Of a stretch of 64,000 bases of DNA, positions 11,337-24,069 are shown one piece after another. Both the position numbers and the translations under genes were made by a program. Where the stretch lies: NCBI GenBank assembly GCA_030062745.1, contig CP099844.1, forward strand, positions 22,320,596 through 22,384,595. The letters are read 5' to 3'. The notes beneath the pieces are model-generated. The model searched no databases, had not been told where the DNA came from, and saw only the letters and a program-made list of their open reading frames with translations. Numbering within the stretch: position 1 is the first letter of the stretch; each line of letters starts with the position of its first letter. The stretch is from Capitulum mitella (Eukaryota; Arthropoda; Thecostraca; Pollicipedomorpha; Pollicipedidae).

Positions 11337-13118
11337 ATGCCTCGAAAATACGTAAGGAAGACTACGTGGGCAAGCTATAGTACTGAAAGTCTACAAGCTG
11401 CGTTGACTGCTGTAGGAAATGGTGAAAAGCTGAAAAGCGTGTCGACCCGATACAGCATCCCCCGCAGGACGCTCCGCCTCCATAGAGACAAGGTTGTCCA
11501 ATCTCCAGGACGTCCGAAGCTGGGACGTTTCAGGCCAGACATCAATGAAGCATTTGAGGAGAAGCTTAAAAATTACATTTTGGACATGGAGAAGGCATTC
11601 TTTGGCCTAACGACTACCGATGTCCGGCGCCTTGCTTACGAGTTCGCCCAGATGGAAGGCATCACTCACCGATTTAACATGGAGCAGAAGATGGCCGGGC
11701 GAGACTGGCTACGTTGTTTCTTTCAACGCCATCCTGAGTTCTCTATCCGGAAGCCTGAGGTGACCAGTTTGGCTCGAGCTGTGGGATTCAACCGCCCACA
11801 AATGAAACGTTTCTTTGACATCTACGGAGAACAGCTCGACGCGTGCAAGGCGAACCCGATGCGAATATGGAACGCTGATGAGACAGGACTGACGACGGTA
11901 CAGCAGACTCTGTGTTGGCTACCAGGGGACAACGCCGAGTGGGCAAGGTAACTAGCGCAGAGAAAGGTAGGACGGTGACAGTCATGTGCGCCGTCAATGC
12001 GTGCGGCCAGTACGTCCCACCAATGCTGATTTATCAGCGCAAGAGGATGGTTGAAACACTCTCAAAAGGTGCTCCGCCTGGTTCACTAGCCACAGTAACA
12101 CCCTCCGGCTGGATGGATTGCGATTCGTTCTTGATGTGGCTCAAGCACTTCGCAAGCGTCGTGAAACCCAGTGAAGAGGAAAAAGACATCATCATTATAG
12201 ATGGACACCAGAGCCACAAGTCACTAGCCGCTGTCGACTATGCCAGAGAGCACGGAATCGCAATGATTACTCTTCCGCCTCATTGCACCCATCGCATGCA
12301 GCCATTGGACGCAAGTATCTACAAGGCACTGAAAAGTGCCTACGACACTGCTGCAGACTGTTGGATGCACTGCCATCCTGGCAAGCGCATAACGGACTAC
12401 CAGGTCGCGGAAATCTTCTGCGCAGCAAAGCTACAGCAAAGCTGCCACCATCGAGGAAGCTATCAACGGGTTCCGGTGTACGGGTTTGTGGCCCCTGGAC
12501 ACTAGCATCTTCACCGACGAAGACTTCGCTCCGTCCATGCTAACTGAAGAGGAAGACCCCCCCTGTCCAGATGGTCCCACGGGTGTCTGTGGGCAGCAAA
12601 CTAGGACGTCCTCTGCCGTCCAGACAGAGCAGGACGCTTTCAACAGCACCAATTTTATCGTCTTAGGACAGCAAGCGGAGGCAACAGCGCATGCAGTGCA
12701 AGACTCGGCGACTACGAGCAGTGCAGAGAAGAGGACCTGTGAGCAGGCCCCGGGGTTCTGTGAGTCAACGGCTATGCCAAGCACCTCAGCTTCAGGCTTA
12801 GTTGACATCCTTTCGCCAGTCAAAGCAGCGGTCAGAACGAGAACGAGGAAGGCGGAGAAGTCCGAACTCCTCACGTCTTCATCATACAAGAGGCGTCTCG
12901 AGGAGAAGAAGAAAGTGCCAGTAGTGAAGAAGAAAGCCAAGAAAAGCACACTGCGCAGCGATAAGAGTGACGATATCACTTGCTTCGTCTGTGGCATGCT
13001 CTTTAGGCGTTCTTGTGAGCGCTGGATCCAATGCACGGAGTGCAGCTCCTGGGCTTGCGAGCCGTGCACAGATGCAGACGAAGAGCAGAAGTCGTATGTC
13101 TGTGACTTTTGCCGTTAA
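11337..13118 (+). pseudogene. Tigger/pogo-like transposase with two frameshifts
   Basis: ATG 11337 starts MPRKYVRKTTWASYS, a psq/CENP-B-type N-terminal helix-turn-helix (LKSVSTRYSIPRRTLRLH). A CENP-B-like second DNA-binding region follows (GRDWLRCFFQRHPEFSIRKPE), then the DDE core with NADETG near 11870 and IIIIDGHQSHKS near 12193. HCTHRMQPLDASIYKALK is also typical. The frame is lost near 11908-11911 (one base missing) and again near 12432. The last section (NGFRCTGLWPLDTSIFTDEDF) runs through a Ser/Lys-rich linker to a PHD-like cysteine finger (CFVCGMLF...WIQCTECSSWACEPC...YVCDFC) and TAA 13116-13118. The DDE family normally cuts and pastes its own DNA. As read, this copy cannot make full-length protein. 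Decay and assembly indels are both possible. Confidence 0.88.
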
Positions 13119-16100
13119 ACCTGTAGCACCAGTGGAAAGCAGCTGTAACCACCAGTGGAAGTCACTCGTGCAAACAGCAGGGTCGATTTTGTTCTAAAAC
13201 TTAACATTTCTTCGTTCTATATGACAGTCCTTCTTCGGTGATATACGATTGTAGACTGGCGGATGGCAGTGGGAAGCCACGATTCTGTTTGGTAGATACG
13301 TTGGTACATTTCTGAGGAACGCGATATTGAGTTCTTGTCCTCGCCGGTTGTAGCGAGCGAAGAGCCTTTAGGCATTCCGTTTCTGCAGGTGGAGGGTACA
13401 GGTCTTGTTTCTACGTGCACGTATGTATTCTAACAAGTTTACTTTGCAAGAAATGCCTGCTGCTAGACCTTTTGTCAAAGAATACACACTGTTACGTTTG
13501 CATGACTTAAAGGCATGCAATTTTGCCAACACAGACCAAGTTTGTCTTTCTTGTGTTGCCAACGCGGCGTCGATAACAGTGAATTTTGCAGTCAAAATAA
13601 AACCATAGCTAAATTCTCCGGCTTTCGATATCGAAGAGGTCCAAGTTAGATGAGCTTTCCGTTTTCAGATGCCTAGAGTTACTGATGTGCTACTGCTTAC
13701 GCATCGGGTTCATAACTCCTTTGTTTTGCTGGCAAACGTGTGCTTGGAATAACAACACAGATGGTGACTGCTCAATTACCCTTTTGAAGAAATAATATCG
13801 GGGTAAGGTACAGAATCTCGCGGTTATGGCGAAGCTTTGGTTGGGGGCGTTTTGCCCCACACCAGCGGGCGCTTTACCCCATATAGGGGGTAAAGCGCCA
13901 TTTTAAACCGCTTTGGGAAAAACGATTTTAACCTATTTTAGAATCATTCCTTCAAAACAGGTATTTCAAAACAGTTAGCCAATTTATCAGAGTTTCTTAC
14001 CATACCCTTCATTTTTTTGCAGCACTGCGACCACATATGATATTGTCGTTTTTCCTTAAGGTGTGCGCTTTACCCCACTCTCCCCTACTTCTTTTGGGGC
14101 CTGGGCTCCACTAGTCGGGGTTTTGACAATGTAGCGTTTTGATATTTCGACATGCGCCCATGGATCCTATGGGGCCACGGACACCACATTAAAATCCTTG
14201 AAGGTGGGCCTACGGCGTTGACGAGAAAGTCGGAGTGTCAGAGTGACCCCAGTGTCAGCGCCAGCCCGCCACCCTGGCGGCGAACTTTCGTACTACCGCT
14301 ACCATGATTCCTCGCCAACGGCGCTGCGAGTGCCGGACACCGTGGGCGGCTGGGCGGCCGCGAGTGTTCCAGTTGGCACCGCACGAGCCGCCGGCGCCCC
14401 GCATGCAATGACATTCCGGAACTGCGCCGCAAGGCTGGCCCCTGCAGGCGGTGGCCAACGTAAATGACGCCACTTGGGCACGCGCAGGAGCCCCCGAGCA
14501 AACAGCGGAACCAGCTCGTATTGGCGGCCGCAGGGGAGGGGCCACGGCCGCCGTGCTCCGGGAAGGAAGCTGCGGAGCCGGAAAAGGTGACCACAGCGGG
14601 GTGGGTGGTGGGGGCGGCACAGTGGGAAAGAGTACCGGATTTGAGCCACAGTGGGCCGGGCGGTGATTGCAGCACACTGGAAATGCTCTGGCCCAGGCGC
14701 TGTGGGGAACGCCGACCTGACCTCCACGGGTGAGCGGTGGGAGGGGAGGATATGACGTCATTTTTGTACTATGATCTTACCATTGCGCCGTTTGCATGTC
14801 GACGGTGATCATGTCGCATAGTGGCTGTGATCTTCCGTGCCCTTCTGTACTGGTACGGCTCTGATCACGATTGTGACAAGATATCGGATGAATAATAGTT
14901 CCGTTTCATGTGGGGCAGAAAAACGTTTTGAAACGGCAAGCGTCTGTCATATTAAATGGTGGAACGCCATTAAAAGCCGTTCATGGTAGCTGCGTAGTGC
15001 GCAAGATGCCCAGAAGATGGCCGCGAAGTAAATACCACACGTGCAGAGAATATGTCTACGACAGTGCTTTTTTTGCCCACAATCAGCCACAGCCACCATC
15101 CACAGCACACCACCCACGCGACCTAGCTGTCGGAGTTTGGCTGCCCTCACACTCAACAAAGGCGACAGGCGACCATCTTTCAGCGCCAAACATCACAGCG
15201 TTTCAATGGATCTGGATGTCATTTGCAGCACTAGATACGCCGCATTAATGTGAAAGTAAAAGGTTGTCAGTTGCAAAAAATACCAGGGACAGGTAATTAT
15301 GTTTTCTTGTTGTCATGACGGAAACAGGTTCCCCAGTTCCCTGAAACATTGCCTTTAGTTCGGGAGTTCTATGTTTTTTGCATTCTTGTTTCCTATGTTT
15401 GCTATGTTTCCTATGCATCCGTTTTTTCTCTCGACACATCAATGTTTTCCTTGTCGGCAAATGGCAGGCGTGTTGATTCCAGAAAAGCCGGAAATAAAAA
15501 GCTGCTCCCTTTGTTCACGTGCACCAGACATTGCGCACGTGTACATTACCAGGGACCGCGCTGTTGCAACACGTTGCGCTTCCGTCCATCTGTGTTGTGT
15601 TCCGGCAATGATGTCATCAAACAGGTTTGTGCCAGATTACCGTGACGCTTCTTCGAACCCACCAGTCAGCCTTGCGGTCAGCCGATCGTTGACGTCATGT
15701 CTCCCACGTTCTTAATTCCCTCAATGGCGCGAGGCGGGTCGTGCTAGCTCGCGGCGGCCATATTCGTAAACAGCAGGCGACTGCCCTGTGACGTCATTGG
15801 TGCAGGAAAGCACCGGCAGCGAATGGTCGATTTCGTAACGTCGCGCAGCGGGAGGGAATCAACAGGCTTCCGTCGACCGAACGGGCCCGAGGCCGGCCGA
15901 AGCCAGCGCGTTCCGCTGACTGCGACGGCGAAGGTTCTGTCATCACCATCCTCGTCCTCAGGCGTCCTCCGCTCTGCTGACGGGTGGGGCGAGTCGACCT
16001 CATCTTTATCCTGGTCGTGTTATTTGTTCTCGTCCTCGTTCTCGCCCGAGACAGGGTTGTTTCGGTGGCGCTAGACCTTCTCGTCTTCATGCGTTCAGAA

Positions 16101-18039
16101 CGGCGACAGCCGGGTGCGAATGCACTTTGTTGTTCTGGTAATCAGCACGGTGTGAGTCAGAGCGAACCCCTGCCCACAGCCATCACGTCAGCATGGCGGC
16201 ACGCTCTTTGTCGTCATCTTCCGGTTTGGCGCGAAGTTTTTTCCTTCGTACTGGGCGGGATTAGTTCCGTCTCAGCATGCTATCATTGACACGCTCTTCA
16301 TGTCCCAATCTCCAGCAAGACATGAAGTCGTGAATAGGTGCTCGTCCTTGATCGGCACGATTCGTCTCCATGCCCCTCCCCGTGAGGCTGATGTCATCAC
16401 TTCATTGAGCTGACAACAATAGCAGAGTCGCCGGCGCCGCGTCGCCAATGGCGTCGTGACCTCGCTCGCGTCGCGCCGGGCCGGGTCGGCGGGTGCCGTC
16501 GGTCGGGGCCGCCGAATGCCCGGCGGCGATTGTCCGAGCCGGATCAGCTCCGCCGGAAGCTGGGCGGACGCCGGAAAGGGAGTGTCCGGGGTCGTGGTTC
16601 GGAGCCGTGGCGGCGCTTGCGTCATTGGAGACCCGGCACTGGAGACGGCTTATTGGACGGTGCGAACGATGTGTTACTGAGCATACTCATTATTGGTGTT
16701 CTTGAATGAACACTGCTCGCCATTTCGGCTGTGTTGGGTTAGAAGTTGTTACCACTGAATACATGCACGGGCTTAACCTGGCACCGCCAGGGGGTTGTCA
16801 AACAGGTCACCCCCTCTGAGTTTCGTAAATAACTTCTGAACCGTTGTAGCCAGCTCAGTCAGACTGTTAGTACCTGTTTGTCAATCATTTTTACATATTT
16901 TGACATCAAAACCATTCCCATTCTAAGGCAGATCATGGAGATATGACGTCATAAGTGGACCCTTGCATGTGTGTTTTTGCTTCTTCGGGTGGTTGCGCGA
17001 ACATGGTTCGTTTTTGGTATGATATTCGCGAATATAATGCGTAGATTGTTTTGATTTTCATAGGTTTCATAGATCCCAAAAGGATATACAACCGCAACAC
17101 GTCAACATTCGAATTCGTGCTAGGTCACATGCACGATGATAGTTTGACTGATTTGCATTGTGGGTCATCGAAGTGGTTGCAGCTGCCTTTCCTCATCGTT
17201 CAAGTCAGACAAGCAAATCTACATGCACCTCTTAGCAAAGCTCACCAAATGAAACGTGATGTCATGTCAGGTCACATCATAGGTTGATGTCAACACGAAC
17301 ATTAGGTCCAACATTGTGTGTGAAAGATCGTTCAGTAGCAGCAGAGAGCAATTATTGTTTTTAGTCAGAAAATGAAAAATGACTATCCTTGTTGATCGGG
17401 CTTGGCCATGAGTAGCTGTGCTGATAGGGCTTGACCTTGACCCGATGAGGAGGTGACAGAGCAGATTTAATTATTACGGAATATCGTTTCACTTCTGTAC
17501 TTGACGCAGTTAAAAATCATAGCGAATAATTATCGCTCTTTGTCAGGAGGAGTAATGCAACCTATCTGACCTTGCCTAGAATGACCTTAACTGGATGGAA
17601 AGCAGGTAACGCAAAACTGATCACTAGAAGGCATTGCTTCCGTCCTTTTTTGTGACGTGGATCACAATGGCTGCGAATAAATATCGATCATTGGCATGTA
17701 AAGTAAGAGCAATAATTCACCTTGTCTTGGTTGACCTTGACCTAGCATTTTTTTACATTTTGGCATGCTTCTAGTGCAGAAAAATATGACCTTTCGTTTG
17801 ATACCCAGTTGCAAGCTCTAAGGCCAGTATTGCCGATGATATGATGTACGAACCGGTATCAGTTTTTCCGACGTCGTGTTATGCGTTTTACGCGACCTGT
17901 GACGCCATCAGTCACGTGACCAGGGCTAACATAATATTTTCTGAATCGCAAGACTCAAAACTATCGACTGGCAGTAGACCGGTTCAGATCCTACAGTTGG
18001 ATTCTTAGATGCCAGGAGGCTGCCATTTTTGACACCCCC

Positions 18040-18160
18040 AGGCGGCCGCGGGTATAAAAACACGCCAGGCGGTGCCGGGTTAATACTCAGCTGGAGAAAC
18101 GACAGCTCATCCAGTGGACCTACTCTGCGCGTGCACCGTCCTGAGATGTCCAGCACCCCG
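18040..18160 (+). promoter_or_regulatory. Candidate TATA promoter in the large intron
   Basis: GGTATAAAAACACG (TATAAAA at 18053-18059) stands in a GC-rich setting. CTCAGCTGG, resembling an arthropod initiator, lies about 35 bases downstream. An ATG at 18145 is followed by a possible donor (CCCC|GTGAGA). This could start an internal transcript, but the spacing is slightly long and the five-codon peptide does not join the PDZ exon in phase. Confidence 0.3.
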
Positions 18161-18685
18161 TGAGAATTAACTCGCATCGTCAACGGAGTTTCAGGACCGT
18201 GTTGCCCGCATTCCTTCGTGCGGACGAGCCCTCGGGAGCCCTGGCGGTCCGGACAACTTTTGCCCTACACGGTCTGACCGCTGGTCTGTACCCTCTGACC
18301 GGAATCATGATCCTGTCGAGCCGTGGGGGCCGAAGGGCGTCGAGTACGGTTCCGGCATGCAACGTCATTTAATGTGCCTCTGATAACCGCCCAGCTTCAT
18401 CGCACTAGGATAGGCTGTTGTCGGATCGGTCTTGGTGACATTGTCGGTTGACTACTGACTGCTGACTATGAAAGGCCAATGACTAGCTAACAGAATACCC
18501 GGGTGAGTCAGGACTAAGCGAAGGCCCTCTGTGAAACTCTGATAAATTCCATATATCCTAATCTGGAACAGACCGGCTGCAGAACTCTGAAGCTCATTTG
18601 TTCGAGTTTTCCCCTCAGCTATCTTTCATAACTTTCCAGTTTCTCTGTCATAGGTGAAACGAGCGACTATTGTTTCGTATACTGA

Positions 18686-18955
18686 GGGACGTAGCCAAGG
18701 GGGCATGGGAGCCATGCCCCTTCCCCCGAGCGGTCCACACTAGATATTTAGCGATTTCGCAGAAATACGTAATAGTGACCATATACATGTTGCAAAAGCA
18801 AGCAAGTGCCTATATGTTTTCCTGTGCGCTAAATGTGAGGTAAATCGCATAAAACTGTTGCTTTTCCCTATTAATTTCGTCAGATACCAGGGGCACATGA
18901 AAACATTTGGCATTTTTCCCCAGAGGAAGATCTGGCTACGTACCTGCGTGTACTT
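18686..18955 (+). repeat. Dispersed repeat copy (GACGTAGCCAAGGG family)
   Basis: It begins GGGACGTAGCCAAGGG. Blocks such as AGCGATTTCGCAGAAATACG and the CAGATACCAGGGGCACATGA end are shared in the same order with 50034-50310, which shows a roughly 270-bp interspersed family. Confidence 0.75.
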
Positions 18956-19825
18956 TCACTACCTTTATTTCACGGACGGCCGTTTCTTTTTTGCCGTCCA
19001 CATCTTTTTACCCTCAGGGTCATAGTTTCGTTTTCATTCGGTTTTCTATGCCCGTTTGTCCCTCTGTATTGTTGATTGACACATGTATACTCGTACATCG
19101 CTGCAGATGGGGGCAGGCAGGGTGAGGAGGGTCTAGATCCCCGCTTTCATAGACTTTAAAATTAGACCTATGGAAAGACTTGAAAGGAAGTCTGAATTCT
19201 TATTTCGATTGATGCAAATAATTCTTGAATGTGTTGGTATTTCACAATGCATATGTACTACTACTCTTCTTTTTCTTCTTCTTATTATTATATGAAGACT
19301 TGTGATGAATGGAAATAAACAGTCTGAGTCTCTATTCCGACCACTCCAAATGTTTTTGGATGTATTATTATTTAGCCATACGCATTAAATTATCATTACA
19401 TCATATTATGTATTAGCTATATGTAACCAGCCATTCATCTGTGGCACCATTTTGAAGAAATCCGTCAGCCCAGGTTTCATGTTAAATTTAATTCTTAGTT
19501 TGCCTAGTTCTGTTGGCCTTAAGTCGTTCTGCTGATGACATTATATTTCGTTGGTGCCCTCTTGGATACCGTGGCGTTCTACAGTAGTTATGAGAGTTTG
19601 GAAGGTTGGAAAAGCGCAATGGAGGCAAGTTCTGAGCGTAATTTTGTAGAGAAGCCGAACTTCGCTGTCAACATGCATCGCTGCTACGCATTTCAATCTC
19701 TTGTCTCTTGAGCACGGAAACTTCGCTCCCGTGTGACTCCCTTTAGTCGATTCGTCGCCATATCGCCACCTGCCGTCTGTTAACCCCTTCCGAGTGCTTC
19801 CAACGTCTTCCACGAGCGCGTCATG

Positions 19826-19920
19826 TAGCCAGGATTTTCTTGGAGGGGATAAGGGGGCCAGATGTGAAATTTGCAATGTGCCACTGGCATATGACACAAT
19901 TTATAAGGAAAAATTGTAGT
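19826..19920 (+). repeat. Fragment of a GTAGCCAGGATTTT-type repeat
   Basis: CATGTAGCCAGGATTTTCTTGG is followed by a purine-rich run and the shared motif ACTGGCATATGACACAATTT, which resembles the ends of the repeats at 18686 and 50034. Confidence 0.5.
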
Positions 19921-20375
19921 TTTATGTAACCTACCCCATTCTTACCACACAGGAAAAACACGTAATGTTTGCTTTTCTAACTTATATACTATCACTATTC
20001 CGTATTCTTGCGAAATGGCTAAATACCTTATGTAGACCGCTTGGCTCAGGGGGGACTCTCTCTAACCCCTTCCCTCGAACGCCGCGCTTCCACCGGCGTC
20101 CGATCCGAGGGCCCTGATCCGCCCGTACCCAGTGACCGAAGCCGTGGCGTCATCCGTACCCCGCCACGCCGGCGCGTGCTGCTGGCCGAGCCCCCTCCCC
20201 CCCCCTCCAGCGGCGGCTGGGGTGGCTCAAGCCGCGCGCTCCGGTCGCCGTTCAGTATTGCGTCGTCGCCCGGGTCGTCGGACGTCGGTCGCCGCCGCCC
20301 GCGTCCGCTCGCGCTCGCGATCGTGGTCCTTTGTGCCGGTGCAGGAATCGCCTCTCAGTCAGCACGGTCGACACA

Positions 20376-20417
20376 ATGGTGCTCCGACGACGTCAGAAAA
20401 ACAGGCTCCGCATCAAG
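20376..20417 (+). CDS. Candidate alternative first exon of the phosphatase gene
   Basis: ATG 20376 has A at -3 and G at +4 (ACAatgG). It encodes MVLRRRQKNRLRIK and ends in phase 0 at AAG|GTAACG. Phase 0 matches the PDZ exon at 24616, so a short basic N-terminus could lead straight into PDZ-PTP. A GC-rich, CpG-dense block precedes it. A competing reading of the same bases starts at 20345 after GTGCCGGTGCAG and gives ESPLSQHGRHNGAPTTSEK, but that ends in phase 1 and would need another exon. Confidence 0.3.
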
Positions 20418-20962
20418 GTAACGCCGTCATTGCTGAGCGATAGCGCGGGTCGTGTAAGGTGTCGCGTGGGTAGTTATTAATGGGCTGGGGCCTCATTTTC
20501 TGTTATTCAATGCACGACAGCATTCAGCCCGTTTTGCTCGGTGCATTTTGCATGGTTTCGGACGCATTTCCGATGTCATCTAGTCCGATCATCCCTCAAG
20601 CGTTGTTTGTGTGCTACCATTCGCGTTCGGTATAGTTCTTGTCTGTCTAGCCGTTACGAAGTACAGGTACACGCAACGTGCGCAGACCCCGTACTTCCAG
20701 AAGAAGGGACATCTCCCGATGTGTGATAAAATACCTCGTATATATCCATACAGCGCAAGAGAAAGTGATTTCGACCTGTCTCTGATGTCGTATGAAGGCT
20801 GCGCGGGATGAGCTTCAATTGACCTTAGGTCAGACTCGACCTCTGCCGGATCTCCGGCGAAATCCGGCGGAGGTCGCGATTCTCACCTCTCCCCGGCCTC
20901 CACGACTCCGAGGCGACCGGTCCCAGGACAGCACAGCCGGTGTGCGCCGGGTCCGCCCCCAG

Positions 20963-21042
20963 AGCGGTGACGGCTGGCGTGACGGGCCACCCCCGGAGCG
21001 GTGACGGCTGGCGTGACGGGCCACCCCCGGAGCGGTGGCAGC
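20963..21042. repeat. 34-bp tandem repeat, about 2.3 copies
   Basis: The unit containing GTGACGGCTGGCGTGACGGG repeats at 20967 and 21001, and its first part again at 21035. The spacing is 34 bases and the first two copies are nearly identical. Confidence 0.85.
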
Positions 21043-22447
21043 CGGGCGACCGCGTGGGCCTGCCGGCCTCCGCCTGTGACGGGCCGTTCTCAGAGCTCAG
21101 TGACGCCACCGCTTCCGGGCCGGCCTGGGAGCGGTCGGCCGCGCGGCGGCGGCGCTCCTGACACGGCCCAGCCACACCAGGGCCCCTGTGGCCGTGTGCG
21201 TCGCACGAGCGGCCGTTCCCTGGGGCGCTCTCCCGGTCACCTCAGAGCCCTGCCTGCAGGACCGGGGCCGAGGCTCGGAGGCCGGGCGACCGTGCCGGTG
21301 CGCGGGCCGGCCGGGCCGGCCGGCCGGTCCTTGAGGCGCTAATTCTGAGCTGGCCGCTGGCCGCTGGCCGGCGGCGCCGTGTTTGGCCGGAGGTCGTCCA
21401 GTGGCGGGCCGGGACGCTGGCCAGCGGGCCCGCGCCGGTGAAATCATGCTGTCGGACCGCGGCCGGCCCGGGCAGCCCCGGCCGGGGCCGGCCAGCTCGA
21501 GCGCGTGACGAATCAGGTCTCCGGAGCCGCGAGGAACGCGAACCGACCGAGTCGGCGCTGACGCAGCCGCGCCGCTTCCGCCGGATGGAGTCAGAGTCGG
21601 GCTCGGGCTCGGCGGCGGTGGTAGCGGCGGCGGTTCGACATCTCGCCGAGCGTTGAAGTCGGTCGATTCGGAAGCTTCGAGGAGAGGCTGAGATGGTTTA
21701 CTTGGCGCCGCCTGGGCGGCCGAGTCGGTTGACTCGGAGTCCTCCTGAACAGCTGAGGCGATTTGCTTGGGATCTCGCCAGGTGGCTGAGGTCGTTGACT
21801 CTGAGTCTGGCAGAGCGACGAGGCGATTGATTCGGAGGAAATGTTGCACTTCCGGCTTTGCTCCAATGCACTGAACGCTGTTTTTTCTGGACGTGCGTGC
21901 CGCCGGGGCTCAAAGATCCATTTTTATTTGCTACGACAAGGCAAGCTTTGCCTGCATAAATTTATAGGGCATTCGAAAATAGGTATTTTACGCGTATGTG
22001 CATGCACAGTCCACAATCCAACGCGTCAACAAGGCAAAGAGCGGGATCGTTAACTTGAATAAGTCCTCAAAGATATCTGTAACAGGTGTCAACAAGACAT
22101 CTTCGTGTTGACGTTGGGCCTCAACCGGGACGGAAAATGGTCCCAGATGGCACTCAAGTCTTATTGCTCTCTACCCCTGCCATGTTCAAGACTCGACAAA
22201 AATGCTTATTGTGAACGCATTTTGTGAAAAGTTATCCTCATGCATTCCGGGTAGTCATGACATAGGCCGCCGGAACACAATCCAAGTCACATGACCCAAT
22301 TAAACTGTCGTTGATACGTACACAGAGTACAAGGCGGCCGCGAGACATCGGGATCAAGGTTGCTTGATAAGCCTTGTGACCTTCACGCACATTCCTGCTT
22401 GTTGGGGTTTTGTGCGTCGGTGAATCGTGTTACCTTGCTCATAATTT

Positions 22448-22480
22448 GTTTATATAACAGGCTTATCGTCGCTCAGTCAG
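22448..22480 (+). promoter_or_regulatory. TATA plus TCAGT initiator candidate
   Basis: TTTATATAA at 22448-22456 is followed by GCTCAGTCAG, where TCAGT matches the arthropod initiator. The spacing of about 25 bases is a little short. It lies about 2.1 kb before the PDZ exon. No start codon context links it to a coding exon. Confidence 0.25.
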
Positions 22481-23710
22481 GGTCCACTGTTCTGAATTAC
22501 TGTTAACTCATCTCGGGCTACGTGATCTCTGACTGCGCACTGCCTGCCAGGAAGAGTCGCAGCTTGTTTAAGTGTTAATTTCCGGATGAAAGACGAGTGC
22601 CTGGGAGAGGAAATCACGTTTCTTCAGTACATTTTGCCGCTGAGATCTGGAGAGGCGGCGCCAGGGCGCGGGACGGCGAGGCGGCCGTGACGTGACAGTG
22701 GCCGTTCCGGGACAGCCGTGACGTGCGGCGCCGACAGGCCCGGCCGGGTTCCGGTGCCCGCTCGGCCCGGCGGCCGGCCGGCCTTATACGGCCGCTGATG
22801 AAGCCCGCCCGCGTCACGGCCGCGTCACGCCGGCGCCGCTGAATAGGAGATCGGCCGGCGCCGGATGCCCGGCATACCGGCCTTCCGCGCCGCTCAGATC
22901 AACACACCTACGCGATCGGCGGGCGCGCCGGGCGGCGCGATTGACGTCAGACGCCGGTTCGGTGCCCTCGTGCCGGCTAATTGGCCGTCGGTTGCTCGGT
23001 GCGTGGCGTCCGCGCGCGCGGAGCAGCGCACTGGGCTGTTCAGAAGTCGGTGCCGTGCGTGCGGATCTGGCGCGGGCTGCGACAGGCCGTTACTGGTTTC
23101 GGATCCGGGTGGGAAATGTCTCCCTTTGTCCCGCCAGAGCTCCCTTCCCACTCCCCCTGCTTCCCGGCCGGTAAGGTGGTCTTCCTGTAGTGAATGCCTA
23201 CACCGGGCAGTTGCTAGGCGGCCGCGAGATTCACTTTGCAACGGAAGCCATTCTGCGCACAAAATAAATCCGCTGAAGCCGAGATGGGCGCGGTGCGCGG
23301 GCTCCGATCCTGATCAGCGTCAGAAATGGTGGTGATGGCGGGTAACGCATCATCCCCTGAGACGGGTTTCCGGCCGTCTGGGGTCACGTTGTGCCGTGGC
23401 GGATGGCGTGCTGCTCTATACCCCCGGGGCGGAGTCCGTGACTTGTGTGACACTGCTGCGACTGCGCAACGATAACATCCGGCCTGGGCGCACGAGTCCC
23501 TGCTGGCGGAAGGTAGAGCTCACGTGATCTAGCACCTCAGGAAGGAAACGGTGCCGAGCAAAGAATCCGGACGCCCGTGACCTTGGCATGCTCATCACAC
23601 TTTCATGGGGCGACTCCATCGGGGCCGACCTCGGATCAGTCATGTATAATGGAGGGGGCTGCACGCCGACGAACTCCGGGCGGCGCGACCCCTCATCTCT
23701 CCCCCCCCGG

Positions 23711-23800
23711 TCCGTCCGTCCGTCCGTCCGTCCGTCCGTCCGTCCGTCTGTCTTTCCGTCCGTCCATCCGTCGAGATGTCCGTCCATCCGTCCGCCCGAC
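23711..23800. repeat. (TCCG)n microsatellite
   Basis: About ten perfect TCCG tetramers (23711-23748) are followed by degenerate TCCATCCG, TCTG and TTCCG units up to about 23800. Confidence 0.9.
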
Positions 23801-24069
23801 CGGCCGGCCGTCGGCCGTCGGCAGCGGCCGGCGCCGACTGCCGGACGCAGCCGCGCCGCCCATTTGTCTTCCTCCCATTGGGCCGGTCGTGCGACGCAGC
23901 CGCCTCCAGCCGCCGGAGTTATGCAACCGCCGGGGCTGTCGGAAGTTGCGCCACGTCGGCCGCAGTCGTGCGCGGCGCCGGCGCCGCGCCGGACGGCCCA
24001 CGCAGGCTCAGCGTACCACCTGCTGTCGCTCCCCGCGTCACAGCGGCCGGACAGCGGCCGCCCGGGGTG

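Larger units (their letters stand above)
10571..14078. repeat. Subterminal GGGTAAAGCGCCCA repeats of the transposon
   Basis: Inside both ends, short copies of GGGTAAAGCGCCCA or its complement recur. On the left they lie at about 10574, 10914, 10938 and 10972. On the right they lie at about 13846, 13868, 13888 and 14064. They extend the TIR sequence inward and are candidate transposase-binding sites by analogy with other pogo and hAT elements; that role is inferred. Confidence 0.7.
10546..14085 (+). mobile_element. Tigger/pogo-like DNA transposon with TIRs and TA duplication
   Basis: The left end GGGGAGAGTGCGGTAAGGCG (10546) and the right end, read as its complement GGGGAGAGTGGGGTAAAGCG (ending 14085), form terminal inverted repeats of about 20-23 bp with two mismatches. 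A TA dinucleotide abuts each end (10544-10545 and 14086-14087), the target duplication of the Tc1/mariner-pogo superfamily. The 3540-bp element encloses a transposase reading frame on the + strand with a C-terminal zinc finger. It sits inside the large intron of the phosphatase gene, in the same orientation. Confidence 0.88.

Noticed and set aside
14243..14760. Possible GC-rich exon cluster after the first transposon
   Set aside because: All frames open, no consistent acceptor-donor pair, no domain.
18145..18159. Five-codon coding start (MSSTP) as phosphatase first exon
   Set aside because: Ends in phase 2, which cannot join the phase-0 PDZ exon.
21097..21849. 250-codon minus-strand frame rich in Ser/Glu/Thr
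   Set aside because: Same GC-driven openness; partly repeats ESTDS-like text from a CGAGTCGGTTGACTC-type DNA repeat; no recognisable protein.
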